A stretch of 64,000 bases of DNA from positions 19,610,472 through 19,674,471 of the forward strand of contig OY855914.1 in the NCBI GenBank assembly GCA_963693305.1, read 5' to 3'. A program made the position numbers and the translations under genes. Below are positions 1 through 11,981 of this stretch, piece by piece. Below the pieces are notes generated by a model, which had not been told where the DNA came from, did no database searches, and worked only from the letters and a program-made list of their open reading frames with translations. Positions within the stretch are counted from its first letter, which is position 1. Each line of letters opens with the position of its first letter. The DNA comes from Meandrina meandrites (Eukaryota > Cnidaria > Anthozoa > Scleractinia > Meandrinidae).

Positions 1-95
1 CGGTAAAATCCCCATCCATATCTTCTGGATCGTAGGCTTGATTTGAAAACTCTTCTAAATTATGACCCGCAGCGTGATTCCGTGTTCCACCAACA
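1..95 (-). CDS. Gene A exon 8 (partial), cytoplasmic F-x-N-x-A-Y exon
   Basis: Begins at acceptor ..ttcctag and encodes [10 protein letters not shown], then [12 protein letters not shown]. It is homologous to 16988-17072 in B and 59555-59639 in D. The conserved donor CAG|GTCCGA seen in those genes is not present here, so the frame runs on to the window edge; the end is unresolved. Confidence 0.75.
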
Positions 96-2067
96 CTAGG
101 AAATAATATTGGAGATAAATTTATGAGATTTACAAAAAGTTATTTTATCCCACATGGAATAAAACTGAAAAAAAAAATCCATGTTTCGCTTACACGAATC
201 AAATAATTAAACATCCTATCTTATGTCATCCCACCCCACCCCATCTCATCCTATCCCACATCACACCACCCCCACCTCACCTCATCCCATCCTATTGCAT
301 CATATCCTATTCGATCCTATCCCATCCCATCCCATTCAATTCCATCGTATGCTGACCCATCCCATCCCACCCAAACCCATCCCTTCCCATCCCATCCTAC
401 CCCATCCCATCACATTCCATTCTATCCCATCCCATCCCCTCTCATCCTATCCCATCGCATACCATCCGATTTTACCCCATCCCATCCTATCCTAGCCTAT
501 CCCATCCCATTCTACCCCTTCCCATTCCATCCTACCCCATCCTATCCCATCGCATACCATGCTTTCTTACCCCATCCCATCCTATCGTTGCCTATCCCAT
601 CCCATTCTACCCCTTCCCTTCCCATCCCATCCTACCCCATCCCATCACATCACATTCCATTCTGTCCTATCCCATCTCATCAATCCCATCGCATACCATC
701 CTGTCTTACTCTATCCCATCCTATCCTAGCCTATCCCACCCCATTCTACCCTTCCCATTCCATCCTATCCCATCTCATCCTATCCTATCCTATCCTATCC
801 TATCCTATCCTATCCTATCCTATCCTATCCTATCCTATCCTATCCTATCCTATCCTATCCTATCCTATCCTATACATCCCATCCCATCCTATCATAGTCC
901 AACCTATCCTATCCCGTCCTATCGTATCCTATCCCATCCCATTCCATCCCATCTTATCCCATCCCGTCTCATCCCATCTCATCCCATCCTATCCTCTCCT
1001 GTCTCATCCCATCCCATCCTATCCTGTCCTATCCTTCCAATTAGTGCAATTTAATTCAATTCTCGTCAAGTCTAGTCTATTCCTTTTATTTCTTCACTCT
1101 ACCCTATTCAGTGCTATAATCTAGTTTCACCTCCTTTAGTCGTTTCTTCCCTTATGCTCTACTCTCCACTGCTCTGCTTCGCTCTAGAGTAGCTTCACTA
1201 TGCGTTAACGGGGCTCCATTCTATTTCATTTTAGTAATATTAGACCAAGACTAGAATGTAAATGCTGCAATCTGATTGGCTGAGCTACCGTACACTATCA
1301 TCCAATATTGTGCATTGGATTGAGGTCGTCTAAAAAATGGTGACTTTTTCTTGTTTTTCTGAAGTTTTCGACTAGAGATTTAGAAACATTTCTGGGAAAC
1401 GTAATTACTGAAATGAATAAAAGAATGACAATCATTGCGGAAATTTAAAAAAAATCTGAATTTTTGAAAGAGTTGATTAGCTTGTGTACAAAGTTTGGAC
1501 GAAAAATAATTCAGTTGACCCGTGATTATGCTCAAGTGTGAAGTTTTATGCAATGTTATTGAAGCGAGACAATTGGAATTCGTTGTCTTAAGGAAAGTAA
1601 GTTAGAATTCTACTAAAAAGTGAGACAAGCAGCTCTAGATTTCTATGACGTTATAGTTAATAATTTAATAATCTAGCTCATTATTTAACTGTTAACTATT
1701 TCATTTGATTTGTTAAAATATTTAATTACTTGTTACACATAAGTGCTGCAAATCTTACCGGTATTTTAGCACAAAAAAGGTAGTGACACCAATCACTGCC
1801 ACAATGGTTACAAGGAAAACTGCAATGGCTATTAATAGAATATAGTCCCTTCTAGACCTTTCATAGTCCTTGTTGGAGCTTTCTTGCTTATCAGTAATGT
1901 AAATTAAATTGGTGGGAGTTTCTGAAAGGAATCAGCAAAATATTAGCAAACTGAGTAGGTCTTTGTCAGTAATAAATAAATATAGCTTAATAATACTGCT
2001 ACCGTAAATACCGCCTGTGTGGCTATGACTGTCCTCAAATTTGTTTGTCAGTCCGTCTGCCTGCCTA

Positions 2068-2123
<56 letters not shown>

Positions 2124-5100
2124 CTCCCCCTCCTGCCTACTTGCCTACCTGCCTGTCTGTTTGCTTGCCTGCCTGCTTGTCTACCGTCTTGCCTGCCTAT
2201 CCACCTGCTTACCTGCTTGAATGCCTGCCTGCCTTCTTAAATGTCTGTCTGCCTACGTGCTTGCCTGCCAGTCTGCTTGCCTGATTGCCTGAATGCTTGC
2301 CTGTCTGCCTACCTACCTACCTGCTTGTCTGCCTGACTGCCTGTCTGACTGGCTATGAGGACTGTCTCAGGCTAAATTGCAAAACCAGTCTTGTCTCCAG
2401 CGACAGCCAGCGGGATACGTCTGTGTTCGCAGGCTATGTTGAAGAATCACTATAAACTTCTTAGTTAAAATATCGCGGATCATTTGCTATTTCTTGGTTT
2501 TGTAAATGCGACCAGCACAGGGCTGAAGTAGACATCTTTTTAATTGAGGGATTGCCAACGACGACGAGTTTGGTAAGTGAGCAATAGTTTTATAGAGTCA
2601 AAGTAACTAACACTTTTTTGTCGTTATCGAAATACGCATACCATTAATTATAAAAGTTTCCGTGTGATCGTAAATTTGCAAGTCCATTGGACGTCCCATT
2701 CCGCGCGCCACGACTTTATGGAGGGAAGACGTCATGTTGTACTGGTGAACACTTTTGTTGTTCCAGTCAGACCAGTACAAAATGTTACCAGAAAGGGTGA
2801 GTCCAAACGGGTGCAAATTTTCCATTGATAAATCCAGTATCAGCACTCGGTTATTTCCTTGGAGGTCTACCCTTTCGATCTTACCAAGATATGCATCACA
2901 CCAGTACAACATTCTACTCTGGTAATCCAGGGCGAGCGCGTTCACCCATTTAAGTCCGAGACTGACAAGAACTTTTCTTGCAGAACTGTCCATGTTGGCT
3001 TGTTCAATCTTTGACGATGATCCTTTGCTAACCCAATACATCTTTCTGAAACGACAATTTTACGTTCAGTAATATTGTCAGCGTATAAACAAGTACTGTG
3101 CATTAGCTCAAGATATCAATGCATTGTGTATACAAATGGCAAGGACAATACCTCATAAGAATGGGAGAAAAAAGCAGGATTACCCAAGTAAATTCGGGCA
3201 TGTTCCGAAGATATCTGGACACTTCCGAAGACAATTGTTGGAGAATCTTCAAAAATCGCTAAAGAGGGTTGAAGATTATTCGTAAACGGTGTGGCTTTTT
3301 CCATGATTTGCAGACAGCACTGAACAGTTACGACGAGTGAGTCGAACTTTTCCCAGCGTTCAAAAGTGCCAAACAAGGTAAAAGTAGAGTGACTTCCCTT
3401 TAGACTATTCTTGTATAAATATCTAATAATGCGCTACAAGTACAAGAGCTACCAGGCAATGTACAATTACGACCTCACGCTAAAATTATGGACGAGAATG
3501 TCCGATAATGCCAATACTAATACAAGAGCTATGTAACTGTGTAATTATTTTGATTTTTTTATTACCTTTCTGCGATATCGAGTTCTATAGCTGTTGGCTC
3601 TTCAACGTTCGATGTAATTAGGTCTCTTCTTGATGACCCATCGAGCCTTGCAACCTCAATTTTACCAGCTCCCTCATCGGTCCAATAAATATTTCGTCCA
3701 GCATAATCCACTGCTAGACCATAAGGAGAACGCACACCATTGTACACAATGACTTCAACTGAAGATCCATTAGGAAATGCTCTAGCCACGACTTTCAAGG
3801 TCGCGTCTGTCCAATAAATTTTTCCTTCAACTGGATCGTAATCGACAGCCACAGGTTCTTGGATTCTTGTTTTGATTCTAAGTGGATAGCATGGAGTTTC
3901 CGGTACTGAGAGAGGAACCTTGTAAATTTCTCCAGTATCCGCTTCGGCAAAGATCAAAAATTTATCTGAGCTTGTTTTGTAGAACAAACCTTGGACATGA
4001 AAAGGAAACAAAAGTATCGTATTACCTGGAGACTCGAAAAGGAATAAAAAGCAAATAAAACCGAACAAACGTTGTTCTCGACGCATCCATCAGTATATAA
4101 TAAAAAAAAAAATTCTTTCTTGTCAAGACTTTTTTTTTTCAAACTGGGCTCATGCAGGATTTGTCAGCTTCTCTTATTTAACTTCCGGTTTCACAACGTC
4201 AGGATGCTATCAGTTGTGCTAAATTACGTCACTGTTTCCTCCATCCAAATCTGGAAAGCGGGCGTGTGTAATTTAATATGCATGGTCTGGGAAGGGGTTA
4301 TCACCAAAACCGATCTTTTCGAATGGATTAAATCATGCTTCAAGTTGAACGTTAGAGGGAAGACTGGTTAAGAGATTGAAACAAATGACAACATGGATCC
4401 TCACCATAGTCACAGGTTTTCCCATCAGACTTCAGAGAAATGCCTGTTGAACATGCGCACTGGTATCCTCCTGGCTTTAGAAGACACAAATCGCTGCAGA
4501 GTCCATTGTTTTGAGAACAGTTATGAGGACCTGATGACAGATAAACAAACATGACTAACAATATTTCACTGAGTTATAATATTACCCTTGCGTCCAAGGT
4601 CCAAAATGGTCCACACTGTTAGCCATCGATCTTCTGCCGGTGCCGTAGTATGAAGCGACTAGGGATTGCTACTTTTCCTGGATGGGATGATAGGTCATCA
4701 CAGGTTACTTCCCCCCTTCACTTCCACTCAGGAGGTTACTTCCACTCTACTTGGCCTACGTACTCGGCCCTAATCTCTCAGATTGCTCCGACCGTTCGCT
4801 GGTAAATATTTACATTCTAATGTGGAAGAGGCACTGTGAATCAGTGGAATTTGGCTCTGCAGAGCTTAACACTAAGACTTGTTCTGAGAGATAAAATGAG
4901 AATTTCTTACCTGAAAATTCCAGTGACGGATCAAACACGTGAATGTCCATTGGTTGTTGGAGGCCAGTGACTACCATAGCCTGGTTGCCACTGCTTAAAT
5001 TGAAACGTGATATGCTCCCATTACCCCAATCGGTCCAGTAAAGCACGTTTTGGTAGACCGTTAGTCCGTATGGATGGATATTAGCCGCAGATGACATAAT

Positions 5101-7245
5101 AAGCTGTCTGTTTCCTCCATTAAGGTCCGACATTTCAATCTTGTCCAGTTTAGCATCAGCCCAAAACAGACGGTTTGTAGCTTGGTCGATAGTGAGCCCA
5201 TTTGGCCAGGCAAGGTTTCCTGTTACAATGGCTCGTCTCGCTGAACCGTCCATCTGAGCTTGCTCGATCTTTGGACTGGCACCCCAAGCTGTCCAGTACA
5301 TCATGCTGAGAGCAATAAAACATTACTGTACGAGTTCTAGATAACAACTGGTTAATATATACCAAATAACAATATTATTATTATATAAACTGTGGTTGTT
5401 TATTATGATTTCGGCCACGGAGAAAATATATCTCAACATTTGCAAAATTGACACGATTTTTACGTGCGTTTCACATCACCAATCACCTGATGACACGTCA
5501 CTTGTCTTATTTCGCGCAACGCTTTCGAGTTGATGAATGAATGGTAACGCGTTCGCTTTTCTCAGTCCTAGGTAGCCCTTTCCAGTTTGTCAAAGTTTCT
5601 CGATCTTTCTGGATATGGGTTCAGGCAATATTGTTGAAAATAATGATCAATACTCGACGACTGAACGATTCGTGTCGCTCACCAACAATAACGTTGAGAA
5701 ATGTCTGGAAGCAGAAGAAAACACAAGCACGCAAACTGAACGAAAGACCCTCTTTTTGACTTCATTCGTGCACTTGTGAATTCTTTATTCTTTTCTTTCG
5801 TAATTAAAGTCGACTTTCCCTTTCAGTAACTATATAGGGTGTTTACGTAATAAAAAAATAATACATGGCTGCTTGTTGACATGCAATTCCCTTTTTTTGT
5901 TCAACTCAATATCTCACGAGAGAGCTGCGCTCACTCGTGAGATACCAAATTCAACACTGGACGGGGAATTTCATATCTACGCCGCGCGCCCATGTATTAT
6001 TCTCTGTGTAATTATCGTATGTACGTAATGATGTGTAGTATTGTTATTTTACTCCACTCTGCGTATAGCACCACTACTGATACCTTGTTGCTGTAAACTT
6101 CTAATCAACGCGACCAATATTACCTGCACATCCACATTATAAATTGCGTTCATGTGACTTACCCATGTCTTTCATGGAGTGCAATCGCCCTGGGCTCATC
6201 AAGTCCATCTTTGATCAGAAGTTTCCTACTTGTTCCATCAAGCCGACCAACTTCAACCCTATTGGTTCCTGTGTCAGTCCAATAAATGTTTCGTCCCACA
6301 TGGTCAATGGCTAAGCCGTTGGGTGTTTGTACATTGCAACGAAACAAAGTTCTTTCTGATGTGGCATTAAAGAAAGCGCTCATTATTCGACCTTGTGCAA
6401 CGTCTGACCAGTACACACGGTTTTCAACGGGATCAAAGTCCAGTGCGATAGGGTTCTGATTTCCAAGATGAATATCCAACAAAGTTTGTGGGGCGAAATA
6501 ATTGACGTGCATGGTCGTGGATCTGGCGTCGGTAAAAAGAATAAACGTCTTTAGTTCTGAAATTGAGACAACAAAACTGAGTTAGGTCGTATTGTGGGTT
6601 GCATGTTGTTGGTTTAAAATAAATAGATTTCGGTCTTGCATCACAAAGTGCAATGGTGCAAGACCAGTGCAAATCCATAAAAAAACTCTACACAGGAATT
6701 ATGCATCAAAGTGTACTACTCGCAAGTAATGAAAAAAAATTAACAAATCCTGTATACACCAGTTATGCTTGTTGTAAAGCAATTCAAGTAGAACAACCGC
6801 TTCCCACTTTAATTTATATTTTGTCAGAGGGCCTTCGGAGAAACAGCTAATTATGCGATTTTATAAGCATGCATGATCAACGCCCGCAGAACAAACGCTT
6901 ACTCGTACTTCTGTCGCAAGTAAAAAAGGTATATGCAAGGCATGCCTGGTGTTACCATTATAAGCACGCGGGAATTTTTAAGAACACGAGAGAGGCGCAG
7001 CCGCGTGCTTCTCGAACTTCTCGAGTCTTCAAATACAAATGAGCGCGACTGTAGTGACTGAAGTGTGTTAATATTGTTTTGATTACTCCGATATATGTAT
7101 CGGAGGGAAATTTGAGAGAAAAATTCATGACCATGGCCACACAATGTTGTTGACGCAAATTCTTCTGACCTGCGCTAATGCTTGTACTTGGTTTGTATAT
7201 CAGTATTAACAAAGATAGCCTGCAAATCCTCAAGATGGTATTCAT
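1..7245 (-). CDS. Gene A: LRP-like YWTD receptor (3' end outside window)
   Basis: Multi-exon gene read from 7245 downwards. Exons: 7170-7245 signal peptide; 6163-6556 and 4911-5305 propeller 1; 4405-4530 EGF-like; 3566-3989 and 2642-3045 propeller 2; 1759-1921 transmembrane; 1-95 start of the cytoplasmic tail. All junctions use GT/AG and the phases add up (1982 bases to the end of the TM exon leaves phase 2, which the next exon needs). Unlike B and D there is no sushi exon between propeller 2 and the TM exon; the phase-1 junction still joins in frame. By homology with B and D a linker and a Death domain should follow to the left of the window. Probably a type I plasma-membrane receptor; the ligand is unknown. 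LRP5/6 is the nearest familiar family by extracellular layout, but the tail differs. Confidence 0.85.
207..1045 (+). repeat. CCATC/CCTAT pentanucleotide satellite
   Basis: About 840 bp of five-base repeats, mostly CCATC with a pure CCTAT run near 777-872. It occupies the TM-to-cytoplasmic-exon intron of gene A, the same intron that holds (CCACT)n in B and C. Confidence 0.95.
1240..1600 (+). repeat. Dispersed element fragment, copy 1
   Basis: Homologous to 54720-55080: both share 'ctgattggctg', then an ATG followed by a Phe/Ser-rich short frame, then AT-rich sequence. No terminal repeats resolved. It lies in the intron between the TM and cytoplasmic exons of gene A. Confidence 0.5.
1759..1921 (-). 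CDS. Gene A exon 7, transmembrane exon
   Basis: 163 bp. Juxtamembrane stretch, then RSRRD followed by a roughly 23-residue hydrophobic helix ([19 protein letters not shown]...) and the basic stop LKYR. Acceptor ..tttcag, donor CG|GTAAG, phase 2 out. Clearly homologous to the TM exons of B, C and D. Confidence 0.85.
2056..2345 (+). repeat. CCTG tetranucleotide microsatellite
   Basis: About 290 bp of (CCTG)n and variants, in the intron between propeller 2 and the TM exon of gene A. The flanking sequence (..gtgtggctatgactgtcc..) is homologous to the B intron at 18120 and the D intron at 60160, where much shorter TCTG tracts occur. Confidence 0.9.
2642..3045 (-). CDS. Gene A exon 6, YWTD propeller 2, blades 4-6
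   Basis: 404 bp. Motifs MYWVSKG (degenerate YWTD), LYWCD and LYWSDW. Acceptor ..tttcag, donor G|GTATGC, ending in phase 1. In B and D the next exon is a CCP module; here it is the TM exon. Confidence 0.87.
3566..3989 (-). CDS. Gene A exon 5, YWTD propeller 2, blades 1-3
   Basis: 424 bp. Motifs LIFAEAD, IYWTDA and IYWTDEG, followed by the RLDGSSRR blade link. Donor GTAATA, acceptor ..ccaag. The homologous exon in D has the same length and in B is 3 bp shorter. Confidence 0.88.
4405..4530 (-). CDS. Gene A exon 4, EGF-like module
   Basis: 126-bp phase 1-1 exon with six cysteines in the order seen after YWTD propellers ([12 protein letters not shown]...CAC...C). Its length is identical to the EGF exons of B (22225-22350) and C (40096-40221). 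Confidence 0.88.
4590..4760 (-). repeat. Decayed SINE fragment in an intron
   Basis: Contains the block 'gtatgaagcgactaggg...ctggatgggatg' also present in the tRNA-derived SINEs at 13.1 and 54.2 kb. The copy is diverged and lacks a clear tRNA-like head. It lies in the intron between the EGF exon and propeller 1 of gene A. Confidence 0.5.
4911..5305 (-). CDS. Gene A exon 3, YWTD propeller 1, blades 4-6
   Basis: 395 bp, the same length as the B homolog. Motifs MYWTAWG (the usual Asp is Ala here), LFWAD and LYWTDWG. Donor GTAAG, acceptor ..tctcag. The D-to-A change in the first motif is absent from gene B. Confidence 0.88.
5890..5960. repeat. Short palindrome in gene A intron
   Basis: The stretch 'tatctcacgag ... 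ctcgtgagata' forms a hairpin. The same stem sequence recurs at 45960-46010, so it belongs to a dispersed inverted-repeat family. Confidence 0.55.
6163..6556 (-). CDS. Gene A exon 2, YWTD propeller 1, blades 1-3
   Basis: 394 bp. Encodes LFTDA near the start, then VYWSD and IYWTD blade motifs, the LDL-receptor class B signature. Acceptor ..tttcag at the 6557 side, donor GTAAGT at the 6162 side. It ends just before the next blade, so each six-bladed propeller is built from two three-blade exons. Confidence 0.88.
7170..7245 (-). CDS. Gene A exon 1, signal peptide
   Basis: ATG at 7243-7245 opens a short hydrophobic leader ([17 protein letters not shown]...) ending at donor G|GTCAG. The matching exons of B (26059-26134) and C (40942-41020) lie at the same place in their genes and share the ICxL core. 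Ends in phase 1, as exon 2 requires. Confidence 0.8.
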
Positions 7246-7784
7246 GGTACAGTTGGAAATAGTCCCTGTTAAAACAATGAAAAAAAACAGTAATATCAAA
7301 ACTAACGTACATGATGCAGCAAGAAAAGTTTCACGCCTGTTCGAAGACAAATTAATGAAATCAATATAATTCGTACCAAAATGAGCAGCACACAAGTACA
7401 AATCAGCAATTAACTACTGACAGTAGATCGAACTGGAAGGATTGTGTTACTTCACTTCCAATTCTTTTATCTACTGAGATATCACGGGGCGTAAATGCCA
7501 AATCTTAAATACAACGAATTGAACTGCCTTCCTGAAAATTGATATTGCATGTGAATTGAAGCATGGATAGGTTTCGACCTATAGAAACAGCAATGCACGT
7601 TGGCAAAAAGGAAACCCCTGATTTGGAAGTAGATGACAAGACTGAATGTTGCCAGATACCTGCAACGAACGACAGGTTTTGCACACACTTTTTGAATGCA
7701 TATGGATGCCGATTGCATCACATTGCTGCTTTTATTCTTGCCGAACAATCATTTCCTTACTTTCATTTTCCATCCACACTTGAG

Positions 7785-7825
7785 GCAAGGGACTTTCCCT
7801 TTTCATGATGTTGCATTTATAGTAG
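7785..7825 (-). promoter_or_regulatory. Gene A putative core promoter: TATA box and kappaB-like site
   Basis: Read on the minus strand: TATAAAT (7815-7821), 16 nt, then GGAAAGTCCC (7789-7798, that is GGGACTTTCC on plus). B has the same parts at 26647-26679 and C at 42221-42250. It lies about 540 bp upstream of the gene A ATG. The decamer equals the canonical NF-kappaB consensus. If the TATA-like element works, the start site would fall at or next to the decamer. Function inferred from conservation only. Confidence 0.6.
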
Positions 7826-9650
7826 TGTTTCTGTTAGCTGAGATGTAGAATTTTAAATGCTCAGCCACTGCAAAATATGTCAGGTATAAAATCTAGAGAT
7901 CTATAGAAGGAACTCCATGAAGAACTGGCAAATGTTGAGCTTGAAAGAAAGCAGTGAATTCAATTCAAATGCGCATAATCATGTCCTACACTGATCAGAT
8001 ATTGACCAGTCTGAATAAGTGGTAATTAATCTTTCTAAAAAGGCTTGGTCTTCCCTACGAGCTGCCGTATTTATATTCGTTATGAGGGGATCACGTACGT
8101 TTCCCGGAAAATGAAAAAGTTATAGCACATAAAATCCAGTTCATCACTTTCCTGCCATTTCGATGGAAGGCTCTAAACTTACGAGAACTTAAGAACGTAC
8201 CTTGTTAGGCGGAATCAAGTTAGGCCGGTCACGGAACCTTTCCAATTTGGCTGAAACTATGCATACAGTCTTGGTTGTGGGTCCTAAATACCAAACGAAT
8301 GTTTTTTTAAGTTCTACTAATTATTGGGGGGGGGGGGGGGGGGGAATTGTTAACATAGCCGGTCTTCATTGGTTCTGAAGTTGAGCTAATATGACGAATC
8401 AAAGTTTTACCTCCGAGCTTACAATAGTAATTAAGCAAAACTCGTTAGCACTGCCTTAAAGAACTATCTTTTCACTCTTGTTTAATATCGAATATATTTC
8501 TAACATGAAGTTATGATTTACTTTCAGCTGGGATGCTTGTGGGACTTAAATTTACTGCATATCAAAAGACCAATATCTCCCATATTTTGTAGATTAAGAA
8601 CTGTCTATTTAACCTGGATATATGGTTATTATAGCAAGTTTGATACCACAAATAAAATAATAGGCAAGCCTAATAAGCGGGAGAAAACAAATTCATCAAG
8701 TTGTTAAGGATTGACGATCGTGCGACCATCAACATCAACAATGATAAAGGCAAAGAATTTGAATTGTGTTCAATAATCGAGAAATATAAGCAAATATTGG
8801 GACCAAAGCTTCGATTTCAATCGATTGGAATACGCGAAAGAAAATCATGCAAAATATTTAGAGAAAAGCAAATACTGTTGAAGAGTTATGTTGTTAAATT
8901 ATGTTCAATTCTTGAGGAAATATAAGCAAATATTACAAGAAGGTTTCGATTTGATAGAAAAGGCAAACGAGAATCACACAAGACATGTACAGAAAACAAG
9001 AACTGTTTCTAAACTACGTTTCCTTACCGGTTTTTCCGCTAACAGGTGAGAACGGCGTTAACATTCTCGTAGCGCCAGGTACGCTGGGCTCTTTTACAGT
9101 TAACTTTAGTATTTTTGAAGGCTTCAATCGCCATAACGCTTCCCAACAGCTGGCAATACTCTAACAATTAATTCTGATACAAGCAAAATTTTAAATATTG
9201 GTTAGATTTCCGCATTTTTAGCTGAAAACGTCATTCATCGCCTTATACTGTGCAGGCAGGAGATGGTATTGCACGATTACCGTAATATATAGATTTAGGT
9301 GGGCCTTACAGCGGAGCTAATAGATAAATAAAGACGCCGATGCGAGTAGCAAATGTAGTAAATGCCGAGTAGTACACGTGTAAAGCTATCGACTGGTCAA
9401 TACTTTTTTGACCGAGCAATAACGAAAATGGTAGGTTCGTTTGCCGGCCCCGTTCTCGGTCGCAAAAAAAGTGGGCGCAATTCTCTATTAAAGAAGATTT
9501 GATTACTCTTTCCGTATATTGAATCAGTTGTTGTTACGATCAAGAAGCTAAGAGTGAAAAATATTGTAGACTGTAGCAGTTCTTGATAAGTATAAGCGTT
9601 CTTTCTTAACATGGAATGAGAACTAAGTCGTAAATTTAGCCGGTTTCACG
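7826..9650. other. Spacer upstream of gene A, no gene seen
   Basis: AT-rich sequence. Its only clear structure is a 19-base G run at 8326-8344 and a small hairpin at 9411-9463 (gaccgag...ctcggtc). Open frames here are short and resemble nothing I recognise. Confidence 0.5.
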
Positions 9651-9679
9651 TTTTTTCTCAGCAAACTCAGAATGACCTA

Positions 9680-10665
9680 CTTTTAAGTTCGCGGATGACA
9701 CATGGCCATGAATAAATTCATTAGGCAAAATTTTGCTTTTTCCTACATCTTTTTAAACGCTTATATCTCGGCCGTTTTGGATACGATTGAGCTGAGATTT
9801 TCCAGAAACATAAAAGAATGATGGAAGTTTACGCATGTTGTTTTTGATTTGGTAGTTTGAGCTTTAAGTCGGCGCTGGAGCGCCATTAGCACGAAATTGC
9901 GAAATCCACGATTTTGTGTCCTAGTTTTCGGATCGAGTAAAAGACAGCATTCTGCGATTTTATCAAAAACAGATGAGTCGAGACCTCTGGTGTGTCATGA
10001 CAGAGGCGGATTTTTTAATTTAAACTTTGCCAACGAGTAAACGTCGTTTAAATGTGCAAATTTGAATTTAACGCCTTCTATCTTTTTTTTTAAGCGCTAT
10101 TTTAGAATTCCGCTTCTGCCATGACACACTACAGTATCCCTGGTATACCTCCCTGCAATGCTAGCTCATGAAGTTTTAAATCCGCTATGAATTCTTGGAC
10201 ACAAAATTGTCGGAAAAGTCCAAACTTTGAGATTTCCGAAGGTGTTCCGATTAAAACACGAGTGCCAAGGGAGGTCATTATGGTAATTATGGTAATTGCA
10301 TTCCACGCTTTATGTCAGTAAAGAACAATGCGTTTTCAAAAAAAAAAAGCGCCATTATTTGTGAATTGTAATACATTTACTCTAAATTTTTACTTCTAAT
10401 CTTTGATGTTTAAATCAATGAAACATGGATATCTATTTTCAGAGCCGATTTATAACATGTTACGTTTGAGCAAACATTTTGCTCACAGGATCCGTGCCAC
10501 ACGTGAACACTTCAAATGACGCGCCTTATTTTAGAATAATTATTTTACTCAGTCATGAATGCTTCGTACACTTGTCGATGTAAGTCGTTGCACTTCGTGC
10601 ATACGCTTTGAATAAATGCATAATGATGAACCTCATGTGTCATCCGTGACCCTTAAGTCTTGTAT
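9680..10665. mobile_element. Candidate inverted-repeat element
   Basis: Ends carry imperfect inverted sequences: 'gcggatgacacatg' near 9692 and 'catgtgtcatccgtga' near 10640, each next to a 'cttaag'-like stretch. An inner inverted pair around 9990 and 10120 shares 'gtgtgtcatgacag'. No coding frame seen. Confidence 0.4.
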
Positions 10666-10794
10666 TATGGTTTTGAACATGCATCGCAGATTGCGTGATG
10701 CATTATTATTATTTTTTTCATCAGTATTTCTTTTTTAAATTTCGACTTTTCTAGTTTCATATGTGCCTAAAGGTAGCCGAAGCCGAAGACTTAC

Positions 10795-11510
10795 TATTAG
10801 CACTTTTTAAGCGAGGACGTCATCTTATGACGTCATCGGTTAATGTTGGAAAGCGGAAAAGCGATGGAATTTTTGGAATTTTTGGTGTTACGGTGTGAGC
10901 GTGAGCGCGATTACTCCCTGAATTGAACCGAAGAGCATTGGGAACTAGGTGCATGGTTTGTGTTCTTTTTTAAGCGATAACGTCATGTCATCGCTTAAGG
11001 GTCGTCGTGCGAGTGGACGGGATATGATCTGTTGTCTGTTGTCTGTTGCGATCGACCGATCTGTAGAACCGAATAGGATTAAGAACTAACTTCAGGAATA
11101 AACGTCAGTAGAAAAGAATTCAAGTCTAACTCAACAAGAAATCACCGCGTAGAACTCAAAGCAAAATACTCCAGGGCAGTTAGAAAGGGCCGATTCTAAG
11201 TATAAACGAAAGAGACAAATTATATTCGATGTGTTTTATTAGATTTAGTAAACAGAAATCTTTACATTTTTTGAAAGAAAAGGGCTAAACATTTTCAAGA
11301 CAACGTTTGACCTTGTATCGTATGTCGTCAGTATCGGATGTCGCGCTACAAGATAACGCAACTTTTGTCGAACAATCATTCATCACAGAAGTTGCTCAGG
11401 AATAAACGTCAACAAGAAAACACCGCGTAGAACTCAAAGCAAAATGCTCCCGGGCAGTTAGAAAGGACAAATTCTAAGTATAAACGAAAGAGACAAATTG
11501 GCCCTTAGCA
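10795..11510. repeat. Dispersed repeat with ~305-bp tandem unit, copy 1
   Basis: Starts with 'gacgtcatcttatgacgtcatcggttaatg', then a block holding 'gcagttagaaagg' that begins to repeat near 11396. Closely matches 42600-43460. Non-coding in both copies. Confidence 0.7.
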
Positions 11511-11728
11511 GACTTTCCGCATCGCATCGAAGTGAAATTTACACCACGTATTGAAATTGGATTGAAGATCGCTATTTTCATGGCAACGATAAAGAGAAAA
11601 ACACGAAATAAGTTAAACCTGAATTCTAAGCGAATCCGATTTGACGTAAAACACCAGCATCTGAGACTATTGTGTACTGCACATCAAATATACAAGAATA
11701 AAACAGTTTTGTATCTTCGATTTCGAAT

Positions 11729-11981
11729 ACAATCTCGTCCCCAGAGCCCGCGTCCCCTTGACCAGCGGTCGGGAAGCGCAAGGGCTCTGGTCGAATCCAA
11801 AACCGGAACCAGGAAATCCTGTTCCTGTTTGATTCTGCGCGTGCGTCGGAGATTGTGGTTGAAATGAACAAGTTTCAACAGTCAATGAGATTTGGCTGTG
11901 TTTTTGGCGGGCTTTCAGTTTTGCCCAGAGGTCTCGATTCCTGGCGCAGACCAGAAGGATCGCGGCCTCTGGGGACGAGAT
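11729..11981. mobile_element. MITE with CAATCTCGTCCCCAGAG ends
   Basis: Perfect 17-bp terminal inverted repeats at 11729-11745 and about 11965-11981 enclose about 250 bp. A 66-bp relative lies at 24481-24546. Open frames across it are incidental. Confidence 0.75.

Noticed and set aside
223..1124. [13 protein letters not shown] open frames
   Set aside because: Translation of the CCATC/CCTAT satellite inside a gene A intron.
2019..2284. CLPACLPA open frames
   Set aside because: Translation of the CCTG microsatellite.
2056..2345. CRISPR-like repeated pattern
   Set aside because: Simple tetranucleotide repeat without spacers, in a eukaryotic intron.
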